Positions 36,314 to 45,348 of a DNA stretch of 64,000 nucleotides are shown here, in pieces. A program made the translations under genes and the position numbers. Source of the DNA: Streptantibioticus rubrisoli (GTDB taxonomy: Bacteria > Actinomycetota > Actinomycetes > Streptomycetales > Streptomycetaceae); contig NZ_JANFNH010000014.1 of NCBI RefSeq assembly GCF_024436055.1, positions 1-64,000 of the forward strand, read 5' to 3'. Under the pieces are notes generated by a model. It searched no databases. It was not told the origin of the DNA and was given only the letters and a program-made list of their open reading frames with translations. How positions within the stretch are numbered: the first letter of the stretch is position 1; every line of letters begins with the position of its first letter.

Positions 36314-36353
36314 CCATTGGGCAACGACCCGAGCCATTGGGCAACGACCCGAG
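36314..36353. repeat. Perfect 20-base tandem duplication
   Basis: CCATTGGGCAACGACCCGAG occurs twice head to tail (36314-36333, 36334-36353). Twenty is not a multiple of three, so the duplication changes frame in the fragment that contains it. Confidence 0.9.
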
Positions 36354-36444
36354 CGGCGAACCATCTCTGGCTTCACGGGATTGAGCGGATGGCCCCTGCC
36401 AGACACCGGAACGGCCAGGTCAGAAAGTGGGCAATGGCGGTACT

Positions 36445-36503
36445 CATGGGGTTCCTCGCGCACCCGTAGTTCGCCCGAGTACGAGTGCGCGAGGAACCCC
36501 ATG
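36445..36503. repeat. 18-bp perfect inverted repeat with 23-base loop
   Basis: CATGGGGTTCCTCGCGCA at 36445-36462 and its exact complement at 36486-36503. There is no T-run on either side, so it is not an obvious terminator. It lies among decayed sequence and could be a recombination footprint or a small-RNA hairpin. Confidence 0.85.
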
Positions 36504-36605
36504 GAGCTGACGAACCACATGTGTTACCGATGGACTGTGCCTTCAGTGTGAGGGATCGGCCCGGCTCGACGGTAATAGCCGTTGGGCGGGCTCGCGCGCG
36601 GGATG

Positions 36606-37256
36606 TCATTCGGGGGCCTCGGCCTGATGGATCGCGGCGCCGAAGATGTCCAAGAGGTCCTCAGGCATGCGGCACTGTGGCCACGCAGGCTGGCATCTGC
36701 TCCCGTGCGTAGGTCGTCGGCGTCGGTGAACCCGGTCTCCAACTCGGCGCGCCGCCACTCGATCTGCGCGTATGCCGGGTCCGGCAGAGGTAGCAGCGAT
36801 CGCCAATGGTTCTGGGTATAGCGGGCGGTATTGCGGATCGATGGTGATCTGGCGCTCCTCCGTCGTTCGCGGAGGAAGCAGCCCCACTGCCATATTGAGG
36901 ACACGCTGAGGCTCATCGGACGCCTCTGGAACTAGCACTACGGCATCGAAGACGGGGTGAGCGCCGCCGTTGTGGAGTACCACCGAATGGAAGTGATACG
37001 GGGCGGTTGTATGGAGTCGCGTAGCTCTCGCTCGCCGACAGTTGGGCACGTGCGGCCCAGTCCAGGCGGTCACCTGTTCAGCGTGCTCGCGATAGGCAGC
37101 GTCACGCCGTTCGGCTGCCTGGCGAAGGAGTTCGTTGCGCTGGTCCTGCAACTGCGCGTATGTGATGCGCGCGGCGACGCCCGCACCCAAGACGGCTAGC
37201 GCGGCGACGGCGTCGCCAGTCCAGGTGGCCCAGTCGTCCAGGGGGAGGTAAGGCAT
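36606..37256 (-). CDS. Hypothetical membrane-anchored protein, C-terminus possibly frameshifted
   Basis: 216 residues: an N-terminal hydrophobic helix (WTGDAVAALAVLGAGVAARI) followed by a coiled coil and a beta-type domain (FHSVVLHNGGAHPVFDAVVL). From about residue 160 the composition turns Arg-rich and unfolded-looking. In another minus frame over 36800-36650 the reading YAQIEWRRAELETGFTDADD looks more protein-like. I suspect a frameshift near 36760. The ribosome site is poor. Such one-helix proteins are common beside mobile regions of Streptomyces. Confidence 0.45.
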   Translation of the reverse strand: MPYLPLDDWATWTGDAVAALAVLGAGVAARITYAQLQDQRNELLRQAAERRDAAYREHAEQVTAWTGPHVPNCRRARATRLHTTAPYHFHSVVLHNGGAHPVFDAVVLVPEASDEPQRVLNMAVGLLPPRTTEERQITIDPQYRPLYPEPLAIAATSAGPGIRADRVAARRVGDRVHRRRRPTHGSRCQPAWPQCRMPEDLLDIFGAAIHQAEAPE

Positions 37257-37383
37257 GCGGAGCAGCGTAAGGCGGGGGTCACGTCGCTCCGAGAAGTCGA
37301 ACCGTCACGGTCCCGCAACAACGGCCCGCGCTCCGCATACGGCTGCCACAGTTGCCCCACTTCATCTCCACCAAGGGGGCCTT

Positions 37384-38064
37384 GTGACCGTTCCGCCATC
37401 ACCTCCCGCCGCGCTGCCGAAGAAGCGGAGTCTGGCGAAGGGCTGCGGCATCTTCGCCGCCGCGATCGTCGGCCTGTTCGTGCTATCCGCCGTCATCGCC
37501 GGAATCGCTGGCGCAGGGAAGAAGGGGACGGCCAAGGCCGAGGCGAAGCCGTCGGCTCCGGCGGTGTCGAAGCCGTCATCCAGCGCAGGCCTGAGGTCAA
37601 AGCCGACAATGACCTCCAGCAGCCGGGCCACCTCTGAGGCCGTGCTGCCGCCGACGGAGGCCCGGAAGAAGGCTGCGGCGATCCTCCACGCCAATGACTC
37701 CTACTACCAGGACGAGTTCAACAACGGCGTGACTGTCACCCTCAACCGCGGCAACCCCGACAGCTTCCCAGCGTTCCACACCTGGCAGCAGAAAGCCGCC
37801 ACCGACGTCCAACCCGGCATGGACGCCTTCAAACGAGCCGACGCCCTGTTCAACGCCGACGACGAACCCGCCTCGATCAGCGACTGGCAGGCCGACAACG
37901 GCCAACTCTCCGCAGACATCGCCCAACTCGCCGACGACGGCCTCGGTGTCGGCGGCCCCGACGACGCGACCTACCGGCAGAAAGTCCAGGACGACGCGAG
38001 GAAGTTCCCCCACGACTTCCAAACCGCCGAGGCCGACGCGGACAAGGTCGCTGCGGGCAAGTAG
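37384..38064 (+). CDS. Membrane-anchored extracytoplasmic protein of unknown function
   Basis: About 226 residues. A short Pro-rich cytoplasmic start and KKRSLAKG precede one membrane helix (CGIFAAAIVGLFVLSAVIAG), a Lys/Ala/Ser/Pro linker and a ~120-residue helical domain (NDSYYQDEFNNGVTVTLNRG, ISDWQADNGQLSADIAQLAD). The start is GTG at 37384 with GGGGG upstream. No family recognised. Confidence 0.65.
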   Translation: MTVPPSPPAALPKKRSLAKGCGIFAAAIVGLFVLSAVIAGIAGAGKKGTAKAEAKPSAPAVSKPSSSAGLRSKPTMTSSSRATSEAVLPPTEARKKAAAILHANDSYYQDEFNNGVTVTLNRGNPDSFPAFHTWQQKAATDVQPGMDAFKRADALFNADDEPASISDWQADNGQLSADIAQLADDGLGVGGPDDATYRQKVQDDARKFPHDFQTAEADADKVAAGK

Positions 38065-38097
38065 AAGGCGATGAGCTCCGCCGGGCTTACGCTTGCT

Positions 38098-38157
38098 CTG
38101 GTGCTGCCCGGTCCGATGCCTACTACGGGCGCGTGTGGGTGCTCCGGGCAGCACCAG
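38098..38157. repeat. 14-bp perfect inverted repeat, possible terminator
   Basis: CTGGTGCTGCCCGG (38098-38111) pairs exactly with CCGGGCAGCACCAG (38144-38157) around a 32-base loop. It begins 34 bases after the stop of the preceding gene, so it may end that transcript. From here to the cold-shock gene I see no other gene. Confidence 0.5.
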
Positions 38158-38390
38158 GGCGGCTACCACTGGGGTCCTCGCGGGACCTGTGTGACCCACT
38201 GGGCTACGCAGACCCTGGACTCACCCAAATGGCCCTGGCTCACGCAAGGACTGGTACCCGATCCCGTAAGCCTGCTGACCTGCTCGTCTGTGCTTCCCGG
38301 GAGGAATCCGCCGAGGCGACTGGCGGAGGGCGGCGCCCCGCTTGTCCTGTGGCCGGGTGGCTGTGGTGCGTGTAGCGTCGAGGGCAGTAG

Positions 38391-38732
<342 letters not shown>

Positions 38733-38743
38733 CAACGCACGGA

Positions 38744-38775
38744 GAGCCCCGGCCGGATAGTTCCAGCCGGGGCTC
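38744..38775 (+). terminator. Terminator hairpin after cspA
   Basis: GAGCCCCGGC, twelve-base loop, GCCGGGGCTC, twelve bases after the cold-shock stop codon. Confidence 0.7.
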
Positions 38776-38974
38776 GTTGCTGCCCGGTGACCTTCCCTTC
38801 ACCGGCTGACCACGACACAGCCCCGCCGCCCGGCAGGGCAGGCAGCCTTGTGCGGCTCGTCCTGGCTTCATCCTTTCGAGGTCTGCAACTGCCCATCGAG
38901 GCACCGCTCCGCGCCCTAGACTCTGGTTTCTCCCCGCGTTCCACCAGACCCGGCGAATGGATTGCTCCCGCATG

Positions 38975-39658
38975 GCTCACGTCGCTCGGCAAGGCGGCAG
39001 GATCGCCCGCGTGAAGGTGCCCACCCCTCCGAAGGCGCCCAGTTCGCTGCGGGATGCTGAGACGCCGCGGGATGACCTCGAAGACGACGCGATCATTAGG
39101 GGCGTCAGGTACAGCGGTTCTACTGTGTTCGCGGGCATGGACGCCGAAGCCGTCGAGTTCGAGGGATGCCGCTTCGACAGCGCACGCTTTACCGGGACCA
39201 AGCTACGCACCAGCCAGTTCAGCGACTCGACGTTCGATACCTGCGACTTCGCCCAAGCCACCATGCACGCCGTGTCCATGATCCGGTGCACGGTGAAGGG
39301 CAGCCGGATCACCGGATCCTCGTGGAAGGCCGCGACGTTTCGGGACGTGCGCTTCGAGGCGTGCCCCAGCGGTCCGGCGATGTACCGGGACTCGAAGCTG
39401 TACTCGGTCGTCTTCAGCGACTGCAAGATGCAGGGAGCCGACTTCCAGCGGGCCCACATGCACAATGTGCGTTTCGAGAACTGCGACCTGACCGGCGCCC
39501 AATTCGCCAACGCCGAACTGGGCGTCGTCCGGTTCGACGGCTGCACGCCCATCGACGTCGGGGGAGCCGCGAGCTTGAAGGGCGCAACGGTGTCAGGCCC
39601 AGGGTCGATGGAGCTGGCCTTGAGCCTGGCACGCGAAGCGGGAATCCTGTTCGAGTAG
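38975..39658 (+). CDS. Pentapeptide-repeat-like protein
   Basis: About 227 residues built of five-residue repeats with hydrophobic/Phe centres (AVEFEGCRFDSARFTGTKLR, FSDSTFDTCDFAQATM, FENCDLTGAQFANAELGVVR). They should fold into a right-handed quadrilateral helix. Some such proteins mimic DNA and protect gyrase, but most have unknown partners, and nothing here decides. The start is uncertain: ATG at 38975, or GTG at 39011 closer to the repeats. Confidence 0.75.
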   Translation, partial: AHVARQGGRIARVKVPTPPKAPSSLRDAETPRDDLEDDAIIRGVRYSGSTVFAGMDAEAVEFEGCRFDSARFTGTKLRTSQFSDSTFDTCDFAQATMHAVSMIRCTVKGSRITGSSWKAATFRDVRFEACPSGPAMYRDSKLYSVVFSDCKMQGADFQRAHMHNVRFENCDLTGAQFANAELGVVRFDGCTPIDVGGAASLKGATVSGPGSMELALSLAREAGILFE

Positions 39659-39667
39659 TCGACCGCC

Positions 39668-39900
39668 TCAGGCGGCGACCGTCGGCCGGTAACCGGCGTA
39701 CTCCGGGCTGGAGATCGTCTCGGCGACGTGGTCGAACTCGACGGTCTCGGCGAAGCAGCACAGCTCATCGAGGAGCATCCGGCCGTAGTCGGTGAAGAGG
39801 GGGCGCTGCTTCATCAGGTCATCGCAGGCGTCCCGCAGCGACGCGCGGATGCAGTGCTTGGCCCAGGCCCCATCCTCGTAGGAGATCGAAATCCCGTCTC
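39668..39900 (-). pseudogene. C-terminal fragment of an unrecognised protein
   Basis: The minus strand reads SISYEDGAWAKHCIRASLRD and ACDDLMKQRPLFTDYGRMLL, a well-formed helical segment. Upstream of ~39900 the frame loses protein character, and no start or ribosome site is visible. I do not recognise the family. Confidence 0.35.
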
Positions 39901-39939
39901 CTACAACGGGCAGGGGACGAAGCATCGACGCGGTCGCCC

Positions 39940-40426
39940 GGTAGGCACCTGGCCTCGATCCTGGAGGAGAGCCAGCGCCGGGCGATCGCCCCGCTGGTGG
40001 CAGGCCCGTCACCGGTTGTCGGCGCAGGCGAGGAACATCTGCGACGGACCTCGAAGACCGCCCGCGAGATGGCCGCTCTCTGCGAGTCGCAGCGCGTCCC
40101 GTTCATCGGCACGACCCCGGACCTGGCCAACTACCCTTGTCTGGACCGAGAAGGCCGTGGTCGGCGACTGCGCACACCCGGGCAGCGGCGGCTACCCAGA
40201 GGCTGGCCGACGTCATCCTCACCAGCCAGTGGCGCGAATGGATCACCACCCGTACCCATGACGGCATGGGCCGAGCGGCAGAACCGTGCCCCGCGCCAGG
40301 AGGCACCAAATGAGCGCCGCCGTGCACACCATGGCGGTGCGCCGGGCCCCCGCGGACCGCGCGGAAGCCCCAAGAGTCGAACGCCCGGCGGGTGGCCTTC
40401 TCCACCGCGGCCGCTTTGCCGACGGT
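39940..40426. other. Decayed region with short coding-like pieces
   Basis: Short plus-strand pieces look coding (AREMAALCESQRVPFIGTTP near 40065; ATQRLADVILTSQWREWITT near 40190, ending in TGA at 40309-40311) but lie in different frames with no start or known motif. I see no intact gene. Confidence 0.3.
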
Positions 40427-42199
40427 TCAAGGCCGCGGGGTGCTCCCGGTCGGGATCGTCGCGGTGATCCGGAATCCGCCGTCCGGCCGCGCCCCGGCCT
40501 CGAAGGTGCCGCCAGCCACACGGACCCGTTCGCCCAGTCCCACCAGCCCGTGCCCCCCGCTGGGCAGTTGGGAGGAGACCGGCTGGGCGGGAGCCTCGTT
40601 CTCCACGATCACCCGCACCGCGTCGGGCAGTCGGCGCACCTCCACCCGTACCGGCGCGTTCCCCGCGTGCTTGTGGGCGTTGGTCAGGCCCTCCTGCACC
40701 AGCCGGTAGAGCGCGCCCTGCACGGTTGACTCCACGGTCGACGGGTCGCCCACGGTGTCGAGGGCGATCCGCATACCGGCCGCGCGTGACTCCTCGACGA
40801 GCGTCGCCACGTCGTCGAGCGTCGGCTGCGGGGCCAGCGACGCGGCATCCTCGCCGTCTGCCATCCGCAGCACCCCCAGCACCTGGCGCAGCTCGTTGAG
40901 GGCCTGCCGTCCCATCTGGCCGATCAACTGCCCCGTCTGCACGGCCACTTCGTTGTCTCCGGCCGCCCCGGCCTCCAGCGCTCCGGCATGGACCACCATC
41001 AGGCTCACCCGGTGTGAGACCACGTCATGCATCTCCCGGGCGATCCGGGTCCGCTCCTGCATGCGGGCCTGCGCGGCCAGCAGGTGCTGCTCGCGCTCCA
41101 GCCGCTCCGCCTTCTCCCGCAGGCTGATCAGCAGACTCCGTTTGGCACCCCGGTACATGCCGAACACCACCGGGACCACCACCGACAGCCCCACCAGGAA
41201 CATGGCCACCGGGATGAGGCGCTGCGCCGCGAAGCCGGTGAGATACGCGGTCCACCCCACCAGCACGACCACCGCCGCACCGCACGCCAGCAGCAGATGG
41301 CGCCGGGAGCGCCCGTACTTGGCCAGCGAGTACAGGCAGACCGGCAGCGTGCTCAGCGGCGGAAGGACCAGCGGAACCGTGGCGATGGCGATGGCCGTGA
41401 GCACGGTGGGGTGGCGGCGCCGCCAGACGAGGGCGATGCTCTGGAGGGCTACCAGGACGAGGACTGCCGGAACCGGCAGTAGAAGTTCCCGGCTCGATCC
41501 GCTGGCGCCGGTGAGCAGCAGGCCGCCCGGGTTCGCCATCGGGTAGACGAGCACGAGCAGCAGGTCGAAGAACATCGCCCGCCGGTGCTCCCACCACCAC
41601 GGCTGCTTCGGCACCACCCTAGGGACCACCCCTGCCAACACCGGGACCACGACCGCGATCAGCGCCACCGCCACCAGCACCATCACCATCGCTGGGCCCG
41701 AAATCCCGTGGCCCGGCGCGAGCCGGTCCAGATGGAGGGCGGCGACTTCCACCACAGCGGCCAGCCCCGCCGTCGCAACCGCACACAGCGTCCGCGTTCG
41801 CCGGGCGTGGCGCCCCAACGAGTAGTACGCCACCACCACCGTCAGCACGGACCCGGTACCCAGCAGCAGCCCGCCGGTGACCAACCCGACGACCCACACC
41901 GGGAACCGCCGTCTCCCGATCAGCGACGCGGCGGCCAGCACCGCGAGCCAGCCATAGACCCACGACGGCAGCGGCCCGTAGACCTCGCCCGGTGCGAAGG
42001 CACTTCGGACGTCGAAGTCGAACGCCGCGCAGGCCAGCGCCACCAGCACGTCGACCGCCACCGGTCCCCATGGCCGCCACCACCGGGGGAGCCCTGGGAG
42101 ACGGAGCAGTGGTCCGAAGGGCTGCGCCGACGTGTCCGCGGCCCGGTCAGGGGATATCGCGGGGGAGTCGGCGACGGTGGCAGCGTTGTCAGCGGGCAT
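40427..42199 (-). CDS. Membrane sensor histidine kinase (NarL/HisKA_3 type), orphan
   Basis: About 590 residues. The N-terminal two thirds hold about ten hydrophobic helices, possibly two related blocks of five. The kinase part has the HisKA_3 H-box (ERTRIAREMHDVVSHRVSLM; phospho-His in REMHDVVSH), an N-box (LVQEGLTNAHKHAG) and a G-box (GGHGLVGLGERVRVAGGTFE). It autophosphorylates and would pass phosphate to a LuxR/NarL-type regulator, but none lies next to it; the downstream side is decayed DNA. The ATG at 42199 begins MPADNAATVADS; the frame continues to 42382, but that part (Arg/Pro-rich) looks like untranslated leader. Signal unknown. Confidence 0.85.
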   Translation of the reverse strand: MPADNAATVADSPAISPDRAADTSAQPFGPLLRLPGLPRWWRPWGPVAVDVLVALACAAFDFDVRSAFAPGEVYGPLPSWVYGWLAVLAAASLIGRRRFPVWVVGLVTGGLLLGTGSVLTVVVAYYSLGRHARRTRTLCAVATAGLAAVVEVAALHLDRLAPGHGISGPAMVMVLVAVALIAVVVPVLAGVVPRVVPKQPWWWEHRRAMFFDLLLVLVYPMANPGGLLLTGASGSSRELLLPVPAVLVLVALQSIALVWRRRHPTVLTAIAIATVPLVLPPLSTLPVCLYSLAKYGRSRRHLLLACGAAVVVLVGWTAYLTGFAAQRLIPVAMFLVGLSVVVPVVFGMYRGAKRSLLISLREKAERLEREQHLLAAQARMQERTRIAREMHDVVSHRVSLMVVHAGALEAGAAGDNEVAVQTGQLIGQMGRQALNELRQVLGVLRMADGEDAASLAPQPTLDDVATLVEESRAAGMRIALDTVGDPSTVESTVQGALYRLVQEGLTNAHKHAGNAPVRVEVRRLPDAVRVIVENEAPAQPVSSQLPSGGHGLVGLGERVRVAGGTFEAGARPDGGFRITATIPTGSTPRP

Positions 42200-42451
42200 G
42201 TCGAGACCAAACCGGTGGGGGGACGAAGGTGCGGATGGCGGGCGCTTCCTCCGCTCCTCAGCGACGTACGGCACGTCTGTTTCGGGCCGAGCCGTCTGAC
42301 AGAGGAACGGTTTCTTCCGAGACGCCCGGCGCCCATGCCGCGGTTCCCACGCAGCCTCGCGCCGCTCCGGTATGGCTGCCATGCGCCGGAGCGCACCTGT
42401 AGTGCTTCAAAGTGCCTTCATGGGACGTTGAGTTGGGAGTCCGCCGGGTGG

Positions 42452-42886
42452 TCAGCCTGTCCGGCGGTACTGGTTGATCAGGCCGTCGACTGCTTGTCGG
42501 CCCGCGTGCCGGGCTGGCGGCGGGGGGATGATGTTCCGCGGCCATGCGCAGCACCAGCTCCGCACGCTCGGCCGGGTCGGCGGAGGGCCAGGACCTCGGC
42601 GCTTGTACGTCCAGCGGCGCTTGACCAGGTCGGCATGCCAGCGCAGCAGCGTGCCCGGGGCAACGAACATACGCTCACGCAGCGCTTTGGGTAGCCGTCG
42701 AACCAGTCCCGCGGTCAGCGCCCGGTCCGCCCATGAGAGGTGTGGCTGGGCGACCTGGCGGCGCAGAAGGGCGAGTTGGTGCCGCAGTACGAGAATCTCC
42801 GCGTTCTTCGACGCCTGCGATCGCGCCATCAACGCAATCCACCCCAGGACCTTCAGGAAGGTCAGGTACAGCAATCGCGGAGCCAT
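42452..42886 (-). pseudogene. Integrase-type transposase, N-terminal fragment
   Basis: 144 codons from an ATG: YLTFLKVLGWIALMARSQAS, KNAEILVLRHQLALLRRQVA, LRERMFVAPGTLLRWHADLV. This is the N-terminal region of an IS481/IS3-like transposase. After WTYKRRGPGPPPTRPSVRSW the typical sequence breaks up and the DDE core is missing. A shorter copy lies at 60419-60518. Confidence 0.65.
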
Positions 42887-42966
42887 GCCTCAGGATCCCG
42901 CCTCGCCTTGCCCCGACCGCAAGGCCCAGGCCAGCAACGGTGGACGAGTTTTGGGCCCCCACACGT

Positions 42967-43107
42967 GCCGCGCGCCGACCGGATGGATTGCTCCAGCGCG
43001 GCCAGCAGGTCCTCGGCGGCCTGTGACTGCGGCGGGGCCTCGATCTCACTACCGCTGATCTTGGCTTCGGCTAACTGCTCCCGGGCGTGGCCGTACTCGT
43101 TGCGCAA
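42967..43107 (-). pseudogene. Possible Ku-protein C-terminal fragment
   Basis: The minus strand reads GHAREQLAEAKISGSEIEAP then AAEDLLAALEQSIRSARG. Acidic 'EAK...GxEI.P' and 'DLLAALE.SI' segments resemble the tail of actinobacterial Ku (DNA end joining). No Ku core is present and the frame runs into IS sequence. The assignment is tentative. Confidence 0.3.
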
Positions 43108-43137
43108 CTTTCCGCGTCTTCACGCCTGCCAGTTCGC

Positions 43138-43668
43138 TCAACTGCCGTCGAACGAGCCTCGGGGAAGCGCGGGTCGCGGACGTTGATACCCGCTCAGGGC
43201 GCGCGTGCCGCCGCTGCCGCGGAAACCGCGGGTCGGTGAGCCCGAGTTCGCGGAAGGCACTGGATCACTGTGCCGCGGACGGGGATCTACGGAGCGGCGG
43301 GCGGGCGTGAGCCGGGCCACCTCATCGGGGGAGACACCGAGCAGTCGGCAGGCGTCGCCCTGGCTTACGCACAGGTCCTCAACAAGTGCCCGCACAGCGT
43401 CGGCAACGGTCCGCTCTTCCTCGGCAGCGGCTGCGGCACGGCGCCTGCGTGCCTCCGCAATGCCTTGCAGCAGCCAGGCCATTTCGGGAACCAGCAGGTC
43501 CAGGTCGATCAGGCCCGAGGGTATGCCCACCGCGTCGGTAATGGCATTGCGTGCCACGTCCTCGGCCTCATCGAGAGTGCGACACTGGCTGTGGATGGCC
43601 AGTGCCGGAATGTCGAGGGCCCACCATCGGCCGATTCTGTGGAGCCGGACTTCGTAGCGAGTGTTCAT
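43138..43668 (-). CDS. HicB-like antitoxin-family protein
   Basis: About 176 residues. The N-terminal ~65 form a partial-RNase-H-like HicB fold (YEVRLHRIGRWWALDIPALA, LDEAEDVARNAITDAVGIPS). A helical region and a helix-turn-helix (SQGDACRLLGVSPDEVARL) follow, then a disordered tail. I chose the ATG at 43668 because GAGGAGG lies nine bases upstream; the frame extends to 43824 but that part is non-protein-like. HicB proteins normally pair with a small HicA RNase, which I cannot find on either side. The Streptomyces stand-alone type is common. Confidence 0.7.
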   Translation of the reverse strand: MNTRYEVRLHRIGRWWALDIPALAIHSQCRTLDEAEDVARNAITDAVGIPSGLIDLDLLVPEMAWLLQGIAEARRRRAAAAAEEERTVADAVRALVEDLCVSQGDACRLLGVSPDEVARLTPARRSVDPRPRHSDPVPSANSGSPTRGFRGSGGTRALSGYQRPRPALPRGSFDGS

Positions 43669-43788
43669 AGAGCTCGACCTCCTCGGCGGTGTCTCAGCGG
43701 GGGAATTCGGGGGTTCCGGGGCGGCATCGCGCGCTGTGCCGGGACGGGGGTGCCGAGGGCAGGCGGTCACAGGCATGCGCGGCTGGTG

Positions 43789-44114
43789 ACTTGACGGCCT
43801 ACACGGACGCCGCGCAGTTGGCATCGGCGGCCGGGCTCGTTCCCGTCCCGCGCGACTCCGGCCGCAGAACTGGCAATCTGCACCCTCCGAAGCGCTACAG
43901 CCGCCGTTTGCGCAGGGTGTTCTACTTGTCCACGCAGACCAGCGTCATCCGCGAGGGACCGAATCGCGACTTCTGCCTCAAGAAGCGCGGCGAGGGCTGC
44001 AAACATCTCCAAGCCCTCCTCGCCCTGGCGCGTCGACGGGCGAACGTGCTGTGGGCACTCCTGCGTGACAACCGGTTGTTCACCTCCGCCCCGCCGGTCA
44101 CGCAGGCGGCTTGA
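43789..44114 (+). pseudogene. IS110-family transposase C-terminal fragment
   Basis: The plus strand reads AYTDAAQLASAAGLVPVPRD, SGRRTGNLHPPKRYSRRLRR, FYLSTQTSVIREGPNRDFCL and ends TSAPPVTQAA with a stop. This is the end of IS110 transposases including the conserved Ser region (SGRRTG). The N-terminal DEDD domain is missing. Confidence 0.75.
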
Positions 44115-44495
44115 CTCCATCATTGAGACTCCTCTTTCCGTGGTCGATGACTGCCGAATGTGTCAACTTGAGGCCCACATCGATGCCCTCGGCCGCCGGG
44201 TGTGGCGTCGCACCGAGCTGGTGAGGCCCGCTGGCCCACTCCGTCAGCGCGAGCCGCCAGCGGCGGGTGTCGGCTTGCGGCGCACCGTAGGTGTACTGAC
44301 TGCGGCGCCGGGGACGCGGGCGGCCTCTTCGAGTGCGAACGCGGGATCGAGCGGCCAGCCACCCTGACGGCCTTGGCCGAAGGCAACGCTGAGCGTATGT
44401 GGCGCTCCAGCGAAAGTGGGGCTGCCGTGCTGGCAGGGGCATCACCCGCGCACCGTCCACCCGGCACGATGGTCAGACGGCCGTTCGGCGCTGGG
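44115..44495. other. No intact gene between IS110 remnant and Mce operon end
   Basis: Both strands have only short open frames. A minus-strand piece (EGIDVGLKLTHSAVIDHGKR) looks protein-like but has no recognised family or start. No clear terminator hairpin was identified for the Mce operon. Confidence 0.3.
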
Positions 44496-45299
44496 TTACA
44501 GCGCGTCAATGCCGCTCACTTCCCAACCACCGGACGTGCGCGTCATCGTCATCCGGACCCGGTTGAGGTCCAGACGCGGTCCGGAGATCTCGGTGCTGGT
44601 CGTGACCTGGTTCATGAACAGCAGGACGACGGCGCCGTCCGGCGAGGCCGAAACCACCGAGACCGCCGGAGCGCCGCCCGGGGGCTGGGCGACCGTGGCC
44701 TTGACGACCCCGTGGTACTTGATGGCCGTGGGCCCGACCACCGTCCGCGTGGTCTTGCGGTACTGGTCCAGGAAGGATCCGGTGAGGCGGCTGTCGGCTG
44801 CCGCGAAGTCACTGGCCAGGTGCCGGTAGTCGTACGAGAGGATCACCGGCGCGACCGCGCGGGCGGCGGCCAGTGCGCCGACGCGGGCCTGAGCGGTGCG
44901 CTCGGCATCGCGGTACTGCAGGCCGAGCGTCGTGGCCGTGGCCAGCCCAGCCGCGACCAGGACCGCCAGCACAGCGCTCAGCAGCCGGAGTCGGCGAGGC
45001 GAGACGGTTGTCTTTTCCGTCTCCGTCCCGGCGCACGTCTCCGCAGTCCCACGAGCCTGCCGCCGACGCCCGACCAGGCGCAGCGGTGCGGAGGGGACAC
45101 GCTCACCGTCGTGCGTCTCCTCCGCCGCGGGCTCTGCCTGCCGCCCGGCCGCCGCATCCGGCGCCGGACCGGACTCGGTTGCGACCTGATCCGGTTGGCG
45201 TGCCATTTGCGATCGCTTGGCTGCGGCGCGGGCTGCGGCGGCCACGGAACGCTGCCGGGACGGGCCGCCGACGCGTCCTCGAAGGGTCTTGTTCGCCAC
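44496..45299 (-). CDS. Mce-associated membrane protein 2
   Basis: 267 residues: a long charged cytoplasmic head (~100 residues, Ala/Arg/Glu-rich), one membrane helix (RLLSAVLAVLVAAGLATATT) and a ~130-residue extracytoplasmic domain (ALAAARAVAPVILSYDYRHL, then DQYRKTTRTVVGP). That order and the SYDYRHL motif fit the Mce-associated (Mas/Mam) proteins with a SnoaL-like fold, which stabilise Mce complexes. The GTG start at 45299 follows AAGGAGAG. It is the last gene of the operon, 49 bases after the previous one. Confidence 0.8.
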   Translation of the reverse strand: MANKTLRGRVGGPSRQRSVAAAARAAAKRSQMARQPDQVATESGPAPDAAAGRQAEPAAEETHDGERVPSAPLRLVGRRRQARGTAETCAGTETEKTTVSPRRLRLLSAVLAVLVAAGLATATTLGLQYRDAERTAQARVGALAAARAVAPVILSYDYRHLASDFAAADSRLTGSFLDQYRKTTRTVVGPTAIKYHGVVKATVAQPPGGAPAVSVVSASPDGAVVLLFMNQVTTSTEISGPRLDLNRVRMTMTRTSGGWEVSGIDAL

Positions 45300-45348
45300 G
45301 ATCTCTCTCCTTGACCTGCCGTGCGGCTATCAGCAGCCGATTGACGAT

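Larger units (their letters stand above)
36179..36520 (-). pseudogene. Fragment resembling a restriction-modification specificity/methylase C-terminus
   Basis: The minus strand encodes WNVTTIGELAIPLVPPERIP QTIEALAKLAAAQ. The order 'hydrophobic-pro-leu-val-pro-pro-x-x-ile' and the trailing helix resemble the conserved end of type I specificity (HsdS-like) target domains or linked N6-methylases. A 20-base tandem duplication (36314-36353) lies inside and shifts the frame. No start or full domain. Low confidence. Confidence 0.3.

Noticed and set aside
36300-36520. CRISPR-like repeat array
   Set aside because: Only one 20-base tandem duplication without spacers and one inverted repeat; no array structure or cas genes.
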